Shown here: positions 1-5,869 of the stretch, piece after piece
Position numbering within the stretch: position 1 is the first letter of the stretch
Layout: each line of letters begins with the position of its first letter
DNA from: Betaproteobacteria bacterium
GTDB lineage: Bacteria; Pseudomonadota; Gammaproteobacteria; Burkholderiales; Burkholderiaceae_C
Direction: 5' to 3'
DNA: 8,756 nucleotides
Assembly (NCBI GenBank): GCA_947448675.1
Contig: CANFOR010000118.1
Span: 1-8,756 of the forward strand
Program-made: the position numbers and the translations under genes
The notes under the pieces: model-generated
What the model saw: only the letters and a program-made list of their open reading frames with translations
Told to the model about the DNA's origin: nothing
Database searches by the model: none

Positions 1-225
1 GACATTGCCCTGCTCTTAAAAGTGCTACACCAACTGCGCGACGCAGGCAACACCATCGTGGTGATCGAGCACAACCTCGACGTCATCAAAACCGCCGACT
101 GGATCATCGACATCGGCCCCGAAGGCGGCGCAGGCGGTGGCCAAGTGGTGGGCGTGGGTACGCCGGAAGACATTGCAAGGAATGCGGCTAGTTTTACCGG
201 GCGTTATTTGAAGCGGCTGTTGTAG
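1..225 (+). CDS. uvrA: UvrA, excinuclease ABC subunit A, C-terminal 74 residues (5' end outside window)
   Basis: UvrA is the damage-recognition ATPase of nucleotide excision repair; it acts as a dimer in the cytoplasm and loads UvrB at lesions. The frame is open from base 1, so only the C-terminal end is present. It carries the very conserved stretch VIEHNLDVIKTADWIIDIGP, which holds the H-loop histidine of the second ABC ATPase domain, then the glycine-rich GGAGGGQVVGVGTPE segment and the usual ending FTGRYLKRLL. The stop is TAG at 223-225. No frameshift or truncation is visible in this part. A hairpin with a T-rich tail follows 13 bases after the stop and probably ends the transcript. The family assignment is secure because this C-terminus is nearly invariant across bacteria. 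Confidence 0.97.
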   Translation, partial: DIALLLKVLHQLRDAGNTIVVIEHNLDVIKTADWIIDIGPEGGAGGGQVVGVGTPEDIARNAASFTGRYLKRLL

Positions 226-238
226 GGTGTGCTTAGCT

Positions 239-266
239 CGCTACTGAATGGGTAGCGGTTTTGTTT
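239..266 (+). terminator. Probable rho-independent terminator after uvrA; also a GCTA-N9-TAGC palindrome
   Basis: The stem CGCTAC (239-244) pairs with GTAGCG (252-257) around a 7-base loop and is followed by TTTTGTTT. Position just after the uvrA stop fits a terminator. The 17-base core at 240-256 (GCTACTGAATGGGTAGC) has the same outline as the dispersed palindromes elsewhere in the window, but its centre is less AT-rich and it has no clear tail, so kinship is uncertain. The T-run is interrupted by a G. Confidence 0.55.
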
Positions 267-316
267 GTGCATTTTGTTTATGCTCTGGTACGGGCGCGCC
301 GGGCGGCTGTGGCCAT

Positions 317-343
317 GCGCCTGCGCGCTCGCGCAGATGGCGC
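317..343 (+). other. Strong GC-rich stem-loop in the uvrA-eamA gap
   Basis: CTGCGC (321-326) and GCGCAG (331-336) form a perfect 6-bp stem around the loop GCTC. GCGC at 317-320 and 340-343 can extend it after a small internal loop. No T-run follows, so it is not a classical terminator. Function unknown. Confidence 0.5.
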
Positions 344-354
344 TTGTAGGTTGC

Positions 355-370
355 CTCAGCGTTCGCTGAG
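355..370 (+). other. Second stem-loop in the uvrA-eamA gap
   Basis: CTCAGC (355-360) and GCTGAG (365-370) form a perfect 6-bp stem around the loop GTTC. It lies 18 bases after the previous hairpin and has the same design, a 6-bp stem with a G(C/T)TC tetraloop. It may be an RNA structure in the leader of eamA or a remnant of a repeat. The 226-575 gap holds this hairpin, the one before it, the uvrA terminator and palindrome copy A; I see no gene in it. Confidence 0.5.
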
Positions 371-404
371 CGACTTTACCAATAGCGCCGCCAATGTTAT
401 GCGC

Positions 405-451
405 GCTACAAATTTAATAGCTGCATACGCTATCTGGCAAGCATTGCAGCC
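405..451 (+). repeat. Dispersed palindromic element, copy A (intergenic, upstream of eamA)
   Basis: The core GCTACAAATTTAATAGC (405-421) is an imperfect palindrome. It is followed by TGCATACGC (422-430), a 4-base spacer, TGGC (435-438), AAGC (439-442) and ATTGCAGCC (443-451). GCTGCA at 420-425 can pair with TGCAGC at 445-450, with an inner GCT/AGC pair, so the tail is itself a hairpin. The 14 bases ATAGCTGCATACGC recur exactly in copy C. It lies on the same strand as eamA, about 125 bases before its chosen start. Confidence 0.75.
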
Positions 452-575
452 CGTTATCCTCTCAAACACAAGCCATTTACCGCTGCGGCGAGGAGCTGGG
501 TGCGCGCGGGGCGCGACAATCAAGGCCCTTCCTACAAATAATCCCATGCACCAACACAAGCAAGCAGCACACAGC

Positions 576-1502
576 ATGCGCACGCCGCGCAGCACCCTGT
601 CGGGCCGCGACCTGTTGGCGGCGCTGGCCGTGGTGGTGATTTGGGGCAGTAACTTTATTGCCATGAAGTTTGTGCTGCACGACTTCACGGCCTTTCAAAT
701 GGGCGCGGCGCGCTATGTGGCGGCCGTGCTGCCCCTGGTGTTTTTTATGCGCCGCCCGGCCCTGCCTTGGCCTTGGTTGCTGGCCTATGGCTTGTTCCAG
801 GGCCTGGGGCAGTTTGGCTTTTTGTTCTCGGCCCTGGCCGTGGGCATGACGGCGGGCCTGGCCTCGGTGCTGATGCAAACCCAGGTGTTTTTTACTGCCA
901 TCCTCTCTTACGCCTTGTTGGGTGAAAAGCCGGGCCCTGCGCTGCGTGTGGGTTTGGTTTTGGCGGCCTTGGCGATTGTTTGTTTCGCTATGAATTTTAT
1001 AGCTTCAGACGCACATTCGACGGGCGTTGTGACGGTATGGGGCTTTGTACTCAGCCTGTGCGGAGCGAGCATGTGGGCGGCCAGCAATATGGTGGTGCGC
1101 AAGCTCCAGGCGACCGGCCTGCGCTACGACGCCACAGCGTTTTTGGTCTGGAGCAGCTTGGTGCCCATCCTACCCTTTGTGCTTTTGAGCTGGCTGTTGG
1201 ACGCGCCCGCCACGCGCTGGCGTTGGCTGCAAGCCGGGCCCGCAGCCTGGGCCTCGGTGGCGTTTTTGGGTTGGGTCGCCACCATTGCGGCCTACTCGCT
1301 GTGGACGGGTTTGCTCAAGCGCCACCGCGCCAACCGCGTCGCGCCCTTCAGCCTGGGCGTGCCGGTGGTGGGCATTAGCGCGGGCATGCTGCTCTTGGGC
1401 GAGCAGGTCAGCCCCTGGCAATGGGCCGGGATTGCGTTGGTGGGCGCGGCCTTGCTCTGCGTGTTGCTGGGTGAGCGTTTTTTACCGCAAGAACGCGGTT
1501 AA
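576..1502 (+). CDS. eamA: DMT-superfamily EamA-type exporter (10 TM), resembling the O-acetylserine/cysteine exporter
   Basis: This is an inner-membrane drug/metabolite transporter of about 308 residues with two EamA repeats and ten predicted membrane segments (roughly 13-29, 43-58, 66-86, 91-113, 124-141, 152-172, 187-208, 222-243, 255-276, 283-298). WGSNFIAMKF near the N-terminus, AGLASVLMQTQVFFT (about 93-107), VWSSLVPILPF (191-201) and RVAPFSLGVPVVG (254-266) match my memory of Escherichia coli EamA, which exports O-acetylserine and cysteine. The substrate here is inferred from that resemblance only. I chose the ATG at 576 because the protein then begins as the family does; an in-frame ATG at 546 adds ten residues, and neither has a clear Shine-Dalgarno. 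The frame is open further upstream to 261, but that part looks non-coding. Residues 138-153, the linker between the two halves, are encoded by palindromic element copy B. The gene converges on the DUF1501 gene. Confidence 0.85.
   Translation: MRTPRSTLSGRDLLAALAVVVIWGSNFIAMKFVLHDFTAFQMGAARYVAAVLPLVFFMRRPALPWPWLLAYGLFQGLGQFGFLFSALAVGMTAGLASVLMQTQVFFTAILSYALLGEKPGPALRVGLVLAALAIVCFAMNFIASDAHSTGVVTVWGFVLSLCGASMWAASNMVVRKLQATGLRYDATAFLVWSSLVPILPFVLLSWLLDAPATRWRWLQAGPAAWASVAFLGWVATIAAYSLWTGLLKRHRANRVAPFSLGVPVVGISAGMLLLGEQVSPWQWAGIALVGAALLCVLLGERFLPQERG
987..1034 (+). repeat. Dispersed palindromic element, copy B (inside eamA)
   Basis: The core GCTATGAATTTTATAGC (987-1003) is followed by TTCAGACGC (1004-1012), 5 bases, CGAC, GGGC and GTTGTGACG, with the same spacing as copies C and E. 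It is in the sense direction of eamA, and the core starts exactly on a codon boundary. It encodes residues 138-153 between the two EamA repeats. The core is AT-rich against a GC-rich gene. Confidence 0.65.
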
Positions 1503-1542
1503 ATTGCCGTAAAAGTGGCCGACACAAGGGTCAAAAATAACC

Positions 1543-1561
1543 AAAAACCGCCATCAAGGCG
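1543..1561 (-). terminator. Probable terminator of the DUF1800-DUF1501 unit, formed by the tail of element copy E
   Basis: Read on the minus strand, CGCC, loop TTGAT, GGCG are followed by GTTTTTGG. The 4-bp stem is short, but the T-run and the position about 40 bases past the DUF1501 stop fit intrinsic termination. The hairpin is made of bases belonging to the tail of palindromic copy E. Confidence 0.5.
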
Positions 1562-1597
1562 CGCCAAATATGCGTCGGCAGCTAGTGTTTTTATAGC
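1550..1597 (-). repeat. Dispersed palindromic element, copy E (just after the DUF1501 stop)
   Basis: On the minus strand the core GCTATAAAAACACTAGC (1597-1581) is followed by TGCCGACGC (1580-1572), 5 bases, TGGC, GCGC and CTTGATGGC. The core starts 6 bases after the DUF1501 stop codon, in the same direction as that gene. It occupies about half of the 101-base convergent gap 1503-1603. Confidence 0.7.
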
Positions 1598-1603
1598 ACC
1601 ACG

Positions 1604-3058
1604 CTACGACATAAAACCCAAATTGGTGGGGTAGCCAGCCCCGCCAAAATGCCGCAAATTGGGCAAAATACCCGCTTGCTCGGAGGCGGCCACGCCAAAC
1701 CAGGTGGCCAGAGTGGAGGCGTATTGGTCTACCGAGGTAGTGGGCAACAAACGGCCTTGGCCGACGTGCCATTGGTCGTCGGGCGCGGTGGTGGTGCCGA
1801 TGCTAATGGGCGGTGGCGTGCCGTAAAAGGCCGCGCCTCTGACCGCGCCGCCCACCACCAAGTGGTGGCTGCCCCAGCCGTGGTCAGAGCCGTCGCCGTT
1901 GGAGGCCAGGGTGCGGCCAAAATCGCTGGCGGTAAAGGCCGTGACCTTGTTGGCCACGCCCAGGGTAACGGTGGCGTCGTAGAAGGCTTTCATGGCGGTG
2001 CTGACCTGGCCGAGCACGCCGGGGTGCTGGGCGATCAGGTTGTCATGCAGGTCAAAGCCGCCAATGGAGACCATGAACACTTGGCGCTTATTGCCCAGCA
2101 CGCTGTTGGCAGCAATCAAGCGCGCCACCATCTTGAGCTGGTTCGACAAATTATCGGTAGCGAAGTTGCTAAACGGCGCATTGGTGGCCGGAACGTTCGC
2201 CAGTGCCGAAGAGATGCTCACCTCGGCTCCAATAGCGCGCTTGGTCACGCGGTTGTATTCGTTCTCCAGCACGTGGCTGCGGGTTTGCTGCACCAAGCTG
2301 CCCATGGCCGTCTTCACTGCGGCCGAGCCATACACATTGCTCTTTACGCTGTTGACCGGCACCGCGCCGCCCGTGCTCACTTGGTACGAGAGCGCCGAAT
2401 CGCCCGACAAAAACACCGCATTGCCCGAGAGGTTGATGCAGGTAAACAGCGAGTTGGTGTTGGCCGACATGGCCAGGTCGCCGATGTTGCCGCCCCAGCC
2501 CACCGTCGAACCCTCAGGTGAAGACGACTGCCAGATCGACTGCTGGTCGTTGTGCGAAAACAGTTTGGGCGGCAACGGGTAGGTGCTGCGGTCAGAGCTT
2601 TTGTACTGCGCCAAGGTGAGCGGCACCACCAGCGGGCCGACGTTGAGCTGCACCGCTGCTTGGCCCGCGTTGAACAGACCGGTCAGGCCCGTCATCGACG
2701 GATGCAACGCATACTGGCGGCCATTGGCCAGCGGCGTGGTGGGGGTCAGCAAGGTCGGCGTGAGCGCGGCCTTGGCCAGCGCAATGCCGCCTGCCGTCTG
2801 GCCCGCGCCGCCACCGCGTATGGTGCTATACAAATTGTAGTTAGGGTCGTCGTAAGCGACTACGGTGTTGGCGTAGTCGTTGCCCCCGTAGAGGAAGACG
2901 CAGACCAGGGCTTTGTAGTCGGTGGCGTCAAAGGCGGCGGCCTCGCCCATGGCGGCCAAGTTGAGCGCAAAGGGCAGGGCCGTGCCAGTTAAGGCGAGCT
3001 GGCCGCTGCGGCGCAAAAAGGCACGGCGGCTGTGTTGGGCTGGGTTGAGCAAATGCAT
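1604..3058 (-). CDS. DUF1501 family protein, Tat-exported
   Basis: This 484-residue protein belongs to the DUF1501 family, whose fold is related to sulfatases and alkaline phosphatases; no reaction is firmly established for it. The N-terminus has a twin-arginine signal (SRRAFLR at 10-16, a hydrophobic stretch at 21-37, likely cleavage near 40-42), so it should cross the inner membrane folded. Family motifs are intact: CVFLYGGNDYANTVVAYDD (53-71), NVGPLVVP (139-146), LFSHNDQQSIWQ (166-177), VGWGGNIGDL (186-195), SIGGFDLHDN (331-340), SDFGRTLASNGDGSDHGWG (378-396) and a closing NLGFMS. The ATG at 3058 has AAAGG about 9 bases upstream and starts 9 bases after the DUF1800 stop, so the two form an operon. 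This pairing is common in bacteria and suggests a joint envelope or extracellular role. Residues 73-88 overlap a possible sixth palindromic element. Confidence 0.94.
   Translation of the reverse strand: MHLLNPAQHSRRAFLRRSGQLALTGTALPFALNLAAMGEAAAFDATDYKALVCVFLYGGNDYANTVVAYDDPNYNLYSTIRGGGAGQTAGGIALAKAALTPTLLTPTTPLANGRQYALHPSMTGLTGLFNAGQAAVQLNVGPLVVPLTLAQYKSSDRSTYPLPPKLFSHNDQQSIWQSSSPEGSTVGWGGNIGDLAMSANTNSLFTCINLSGNAVFLSGDSALSYQVSTGGAVPVNSVKSNVYGSAAVKTAMGSLVQQTRSHVLENEYNRVTKRAIGAEVSISSALANVPATNAPFSNFATDNLSNQLKMVARLIAANSVLGNKRQVFMVSIGGFDLHDNLIAQHPGVLGQVSTAMKAFYDATVTLGVANKVTAFTASDFGRTLASNGDGSDHGWGSHHLVVGGAVRGAAFYGTPPPISIGTTTAPDDQWHVGQGRLLPTTSVDQYASTLATWFGVAASEQAGILPNLRHFGGAGYPTNLGFMS
2794..2841 (-). 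repeat. Possible diverged palindromic element (candidate copy I) inside the DUF1501 gene
   Basis: On the minus strand ACTACAATTTGTATAGC (2841-2825) differs from the GCTA-N9-TAGC outline by one base. It is followed by ACCATACGC at exactly the tail offset of the other copies, then CGGC at the TGGC position. It uses the same codon phase as copy D. However, it encodes the NYNLYSTIRG stretch, which resembles a conserved DUF1501 motif, so protein constraint or chance could explain it. Confidence 0.4.
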
Positions 3059-3067
3059 GGCGCGCCT

Positions 3068-4918
3068 TTATTTTTGAACCAAGTATTCGGCCGAAGCCAT
3101 GACCATCAGCACCGCTGCCGCCACGCGGTTGAGCTTGGCAGCAGGCAAGCTGGCGGCGGTGAGCGGCGTGGCATTGAGCGCGGTGACGATCAGCGTTTGT
3201 GTTGCCGCCGAAAGTTGGCCTGCGCACAGCAGCAGGCTGAGGCGTGCTACCAAAGCGGTAGCGTCTAGCACCAAGGCCAGCTCAGCGGTGTAGGCGGCGG
3301 TGATGTCGTAGCCATTGGTCGGGGCGCCCGCCACATACTGCGACTGCGGCACCTCGGGTGAGTTCACATACTGGCCGCGCAGCACCATGTTTTGCATGTA
3401 GTTGAGATAACCGCCCACACTGCTCTCGTTGACCAGCTGAAACTCGGGTGCGGGCGTCATCGTCGCGCTCAGCGCGGTGGACGGCGGCACATAGCCGGGC
3501 CGGAAGTAGTTGAACACGCTGGGCGCGCGCAGGGGGCTTTGGCCCAGGGCACCGGCGGGGTCACTGAGGTCGTAAATTTTCCAACTGCCGTAGGCAGACT
3601 GGAAGCCAAAGCTGCGACCCCAATGCACAAAGCGCAGCATGGGCTCGCGCAGCTTGCCAAAGCCCGGGTCCGTGAGGCCCGTGGGGCTGCGCGCCTCGTC
3701 GTCGAGCAGCATGGTGGCCAGCACGGCCGAGATGTCGCCGCGCACACCCGCGCCATTGTTGACAAAAGCCGCTGACACCCGCGCCACATAGGCCGGGCTG
3801 GGGTTGCTGGTGACCAAGCGCTGGATGAGCTGCTTGCAGAAAAATGGCGCGGTATTGGGGTGGTTGAACAGGGTGTCCAGCGTGGTCTTGAGCGCCGCCG
3901 CGCCGGGCGTGTTGGCAGGCACGGTAACACCTAAAAACGTAGCCGCTAAGGTGGAATGGTTGGCCGCTGTGAGCACCATTGGTGCGCGCGCGCTCTCTTT
4001 GGGGTTGATGGTGTAGGTTTGGCCCACCACCGGCACCCGAGTGCCCGCAATGTTGAAGTCGTAGCCGGTGAACATGCGCGCCAAATTGCTCACGTCGCTC
4101 TGGGTATAGGTCTCGATCTTGTTGCCATTGGCGTCGAGCTTTTCCGTGCCGTCAAGGTTGAGCTGGTACAGGCCAATGGTGAAGAGCTGCATCACCTCGC
4201 GGGCGTAGTTCTCGTCGGGTGCGCGGCCGGTGGCGGCGTTTTCCTTTTGGTTGCCCTTGGTATTTAAAAAATAACCCATGGCCGGGTTGAGCGTCACGTC
4301 TTCGAGCAAGGTTCGAAAATTGCCAAAGGCGTTTTTGTTCAGCAGGTCCCAGTAGGCCGCGTAACCGTGGCTGCGCCAGTCGAATTCGGACGACACCATG
4401 GACGCCACAAAAATCTCTGACAGCGCCAAAGCTACGCGCTTGCGCATGCCGTCTTGCGCGGTGAAGAGCTGGTTCCACACCATAAAGTCGGCGGGGTAGT
4501 TGTTGAAGAAATAGGTGTAGGCGGCGGGGTCCCCATAGCCCCGGCCCTCTAACCAATCCCAGCCGGTGGGGCCGGGGGGCGCTGTGAACTGCGCGGCCAG
4601 CCACGCCGCATAGGTTTTGCCGCGCGCGCCAGCAACTTCTGCGTCGGTGGCCGAGAGCTGGGCTTGCAGCAAAAAGCGCGCCGCTTCGGCGTCGGTAGTG
4701 GGCGCAGGAAAGTTGGTGTAACCCACAGGCGCAACCGGGCCTGTGCCCGCTCCAGCGCCTGTCGCCGTAGTGCCGCCACCACCGCCACAAGCGGCCAGCC
4801 ACAGGGCGCTGCCCCAGGCCAGAGCGCTGCGCAGTTGCAGCGGCTCTGCTGCTTGTGTTTCTGGCGCGCTGGGCCGTTCGTCTGCTGGTGGCGCTTCGAT
4901 TTCTTGGCTGAGCTGCAT
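3068..4918 (-). CDS. DUF1800 family protein, predicted lipoprotein
   Basis: This 616-residue DUF1800 protein is the usual upstream partner of a DUF1501 protein; its biochemical role is unknown to me. Near the N-terminus a hydrophobic segment (about 31-43) ends in LAAC with Cys44, followed by a glycine run, which looks like a lipobox and linker. The 26 or so polar, acidic residues before it are unusual for a lipoprotein signal, so the signal peptide call is moderate. Family motifs follow: AARFLLQAQLSATDAEV (79-95), MRKRVALALSEIFV (158-171), ENYAREVMQLFTIGLY (236-251) and, in the C-terminal third, NHPNTAPFFCKQLIQRLV and PSVFNYFRPGY. The ATG at 4918 has GAGG about 8 bases upstream. The stop lies 9 bases before the DUF1501 start. 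The 111-base gap to pyrF probably holds this operon's own promoter. Confidence 0.93.
   Translation of the reverse strand: MQLSQEIEAPPADERPSAPETQAAEPLQLRSALAWGSALWLAACGGGGGTTATGAGAGTGPVAPVGYTNFPAPTTDAEAARFLLQAQLSATDAEVAGARGKTYAAWLAAQFTAPPGPTGWDWLEGRGYGDPAAYTYFFNNYPADFMVWNQLFTAQDGMRKRVALALSEIFVASMVSSEFDWRSHGYAAYWDLLNKNAFGNFRTLLEDVTLNPAMGYFLNTKGNQKENAATGRAPDENYAREVMQLFTIGLYQLNLDGTEKLDANGNKIETYTQSDVSNLARMFTGYDFNIAGTRVPVVGQTYTINPKESARAPMVLTAANHSTLAATFLGVTVPANTPGAAALKTTLDTLFNHPNTAPFFCKQLIQRLVTSNPSPAYVARVSAAFVNNGAGVRGDISAVLATMLLDDEARSPTGLTDPGFGKLREPMLRFVHWGRSFGFQSAYGSWKIYDLSDPAGALGQSPLRAPSVFNYFRPGYVPPSTALSATMTPAPEFQLVNESSVGGYLNYMQNMVLRGQYVNSPEVPQSQYVAGAPTNGYDITAAYTAELALVLDATALVARLSLLLCAGQLSAATQTLIVTALNATPLTAASLPAAKLNRVAAAVLMVMASAEYLVQK
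3246..3262 (-). repeat. Palindrome-only site of GCTA-N9-TAGC form inside the DUF1800 gene
   Basis: GCTACCGCTTTGGTAGC on the minus strand has perfect 6-bp arms (GCTACC/GGTAGC) around a 5-base loop. It has the 17-base outline of the dispersed element but neither the AT-rich centre nor the ACGC-bearing tail. It encodes ATALVA in what looks like a conserved part of DUF1800, so it may be coincidence. Confidence 0.25.
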
Positions 4919-5029
4919 GCCTACACCCTCGGGTTGTGTGAAGTTTTATGTCTAACGCGAAGCTTAGCGAATGGCCGACGGCGCGCTTGTGACAAACGCG
5001 ACAATTCAACAGTTAAGTGTTACCGCAGG
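4919..5029 (-). promoter_or_regulatory. Gap between pyrF and DUF1800; probable promoter region with a small palindrome
   Basis: This 111-base gap breaks the otherwise tight minus-strand gene run, so a promoter for the DUF1800-DUF1501 operon is expected here. I cannot point to a convincing -35/-10 pair. AACAGTTAAGTGTT (5008-5021) is a palindrome with one mismatched pair and could be an operator. GAGG at about 4927-4930 is the DUF1800 ribosome binding site. No clear terminator for pyrF is visible. Confidence 0.3.
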
Positions 5030-5860
5030 TTAGACCAAGGTGCGCGCGCTGTGCAATAAGTCACGCGTTGCGCGGGCGGCATGCCGCGCGGCCTCGGCAA
5101 AGTCGGCTCCAGCAGAAGCGTACAAAATCGCGCGCGATGAGTTGACCACGATCGGCGCGTTGGGCCGCCAACCGGCCTTCACCGTGGCCACAGCGTCACC
5201 GCCCTGCGCGCCCACGCCGGGAATCAGCAAAGGCAGCGTAGGTGCGAGGCTGCGGACGCGCTCAATCTCTTGCGGGTAAGTAGCGCCCACTACCAAACCC
5301 AGTTGGCCATTGCTGTTCCACGGCCCCTGCGCCAAATGCGCGATGTGTTCGTAAAGCAAAGGCTGGCCCGTCACGCTGGCCAAGCGCTGGGCTTGCAGGT
5401 CGTCGCCACCGGGGTTGGAGGTGCGGCACAACAGAAACGCACCCTTACCTTGGTAACGCAGATAAGGCTGCACTGAGTCAAAGCCCATAAAGGGCGAGAG
5501 CGTGACGGCATCGGCACCGTAGCGCTCGAAAGCCTCTTTGGCGTACTGCTCGGCGGTTGAGCCAATGTCGCCGCGTTTGGCGTCCAAGATGATGGGCACC
5601 TGGGGTGCAGCGCGGCGCATGTGTTGCATCAAACGCTCGAGTTGGTCTTCGGCGCGGTGTGCGGCAAAGTAAGCAATTTGCGGCTTGAAGGCGATCACCA
5701 GGTCGGCGGTAGCGTCGACGATGCGGGCGCAAAAGTCATACAGCTTGTCAGCCCGGCCCTGCAGCTCGGCGGGCAAGCGCGTGGGCTCGGGGTCCAGGCC
5801 CACGCAGAGCATGGAGCCATTGGCCTGCTGGGCGGCCAGCAGCATGTCGATAAAGGTCAT
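5030..5860 (-). CDS. pyrF: Orotidine 5'-phosphate decarboxylase, type 2
   Basis: PyrF makes UMP from orotidine 5'-monophosphate by decarboxylation, the last step of de novo pyrimidine synthesis, in the cytoplasm. At 276 residues it fits the longer type 2 form. The catalytic stretch LDAKRGDIGST (92-102) holds the Asp-Lys-Asp residues (D93, K95, D98). FKPQIAYFAAHR (58-69), LSPFMGFDS (121-129), IPGVGAQGGD (213-222) and NSSRAILYAS (240-249) are the phosphate- and substrate-binding parts of this subtype. The ATG at 5860 lies 9 bases after the udg stop with no strong Shine-Dalgarno, so translation probably depends on coupling to udg. It is the last gene of the run that begins with the transporter at the right edge. 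Nothing in it looks truncated or altered. Confidence 0.98.
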   Translation of the reverse strand: MTFIDMLLAAQQANGSMLCVGLDPEPTRLPAELQGRADKLYDFCARIVDATADLVIAFKPQIAYFAAHRAEDQLERLMQHMRRAAPQVPIILDAKRGDIGSTAEQYAKEAFERYGADAVTLSPFMGFDSVQPYLRYQGKGAFLLCRTSNPGGDDLQAQRLASVTGQPLLYEHIAHLAQGPWNSNGQLGLVVGATYPQEIERVRSLAPTLPLLIPGVGAQGGDAVATVKAGWRPNAPIVVNSSRAILYASAGADFAEAARHAARATRDLLHSARTLV

Positions 5861-5869
5861 GCGTTGATT

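Noticed and set aside
261..575. Open frame continuing upstream of eamA for about 105 codons
   Set aside because: The encoded residues do not look like a transporter N-terminus, the stretch contains strong hairpins and element copy A, and the family normally starts near residue 1 of the chosen ATG.
1486..1502. ACCGC/GCGGT inverted repeat at the end of eamA as a terminator
   Set aside because: The stem is 5 bp and no T-run follows on the + strand.
1649..2521. 290-codon + strand open frame opposite the DUF1501 gene
   Set aside because: It is a shadow of a well-supported minus-strand gene in GC-rich DNA; its translation is low-complexity Gly/Ala/His/Arg with no family motif.
293..3066. Three GGCGCGCC octamers (293-300, 1558-1565, 3059-3066), all between genes
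   Set aside because: In GC-rich DNA a few self-complementary GC octamers are expected; flanks are unrelated, so I treat the intergenic placement as chance.
4952..4967. CTAA...TTAG inverted repeat upstream of DUF1800 as an operator
   Set aside because: Only the outer four bases pair; the inner bases do not, so the symmetry is too weak to call.
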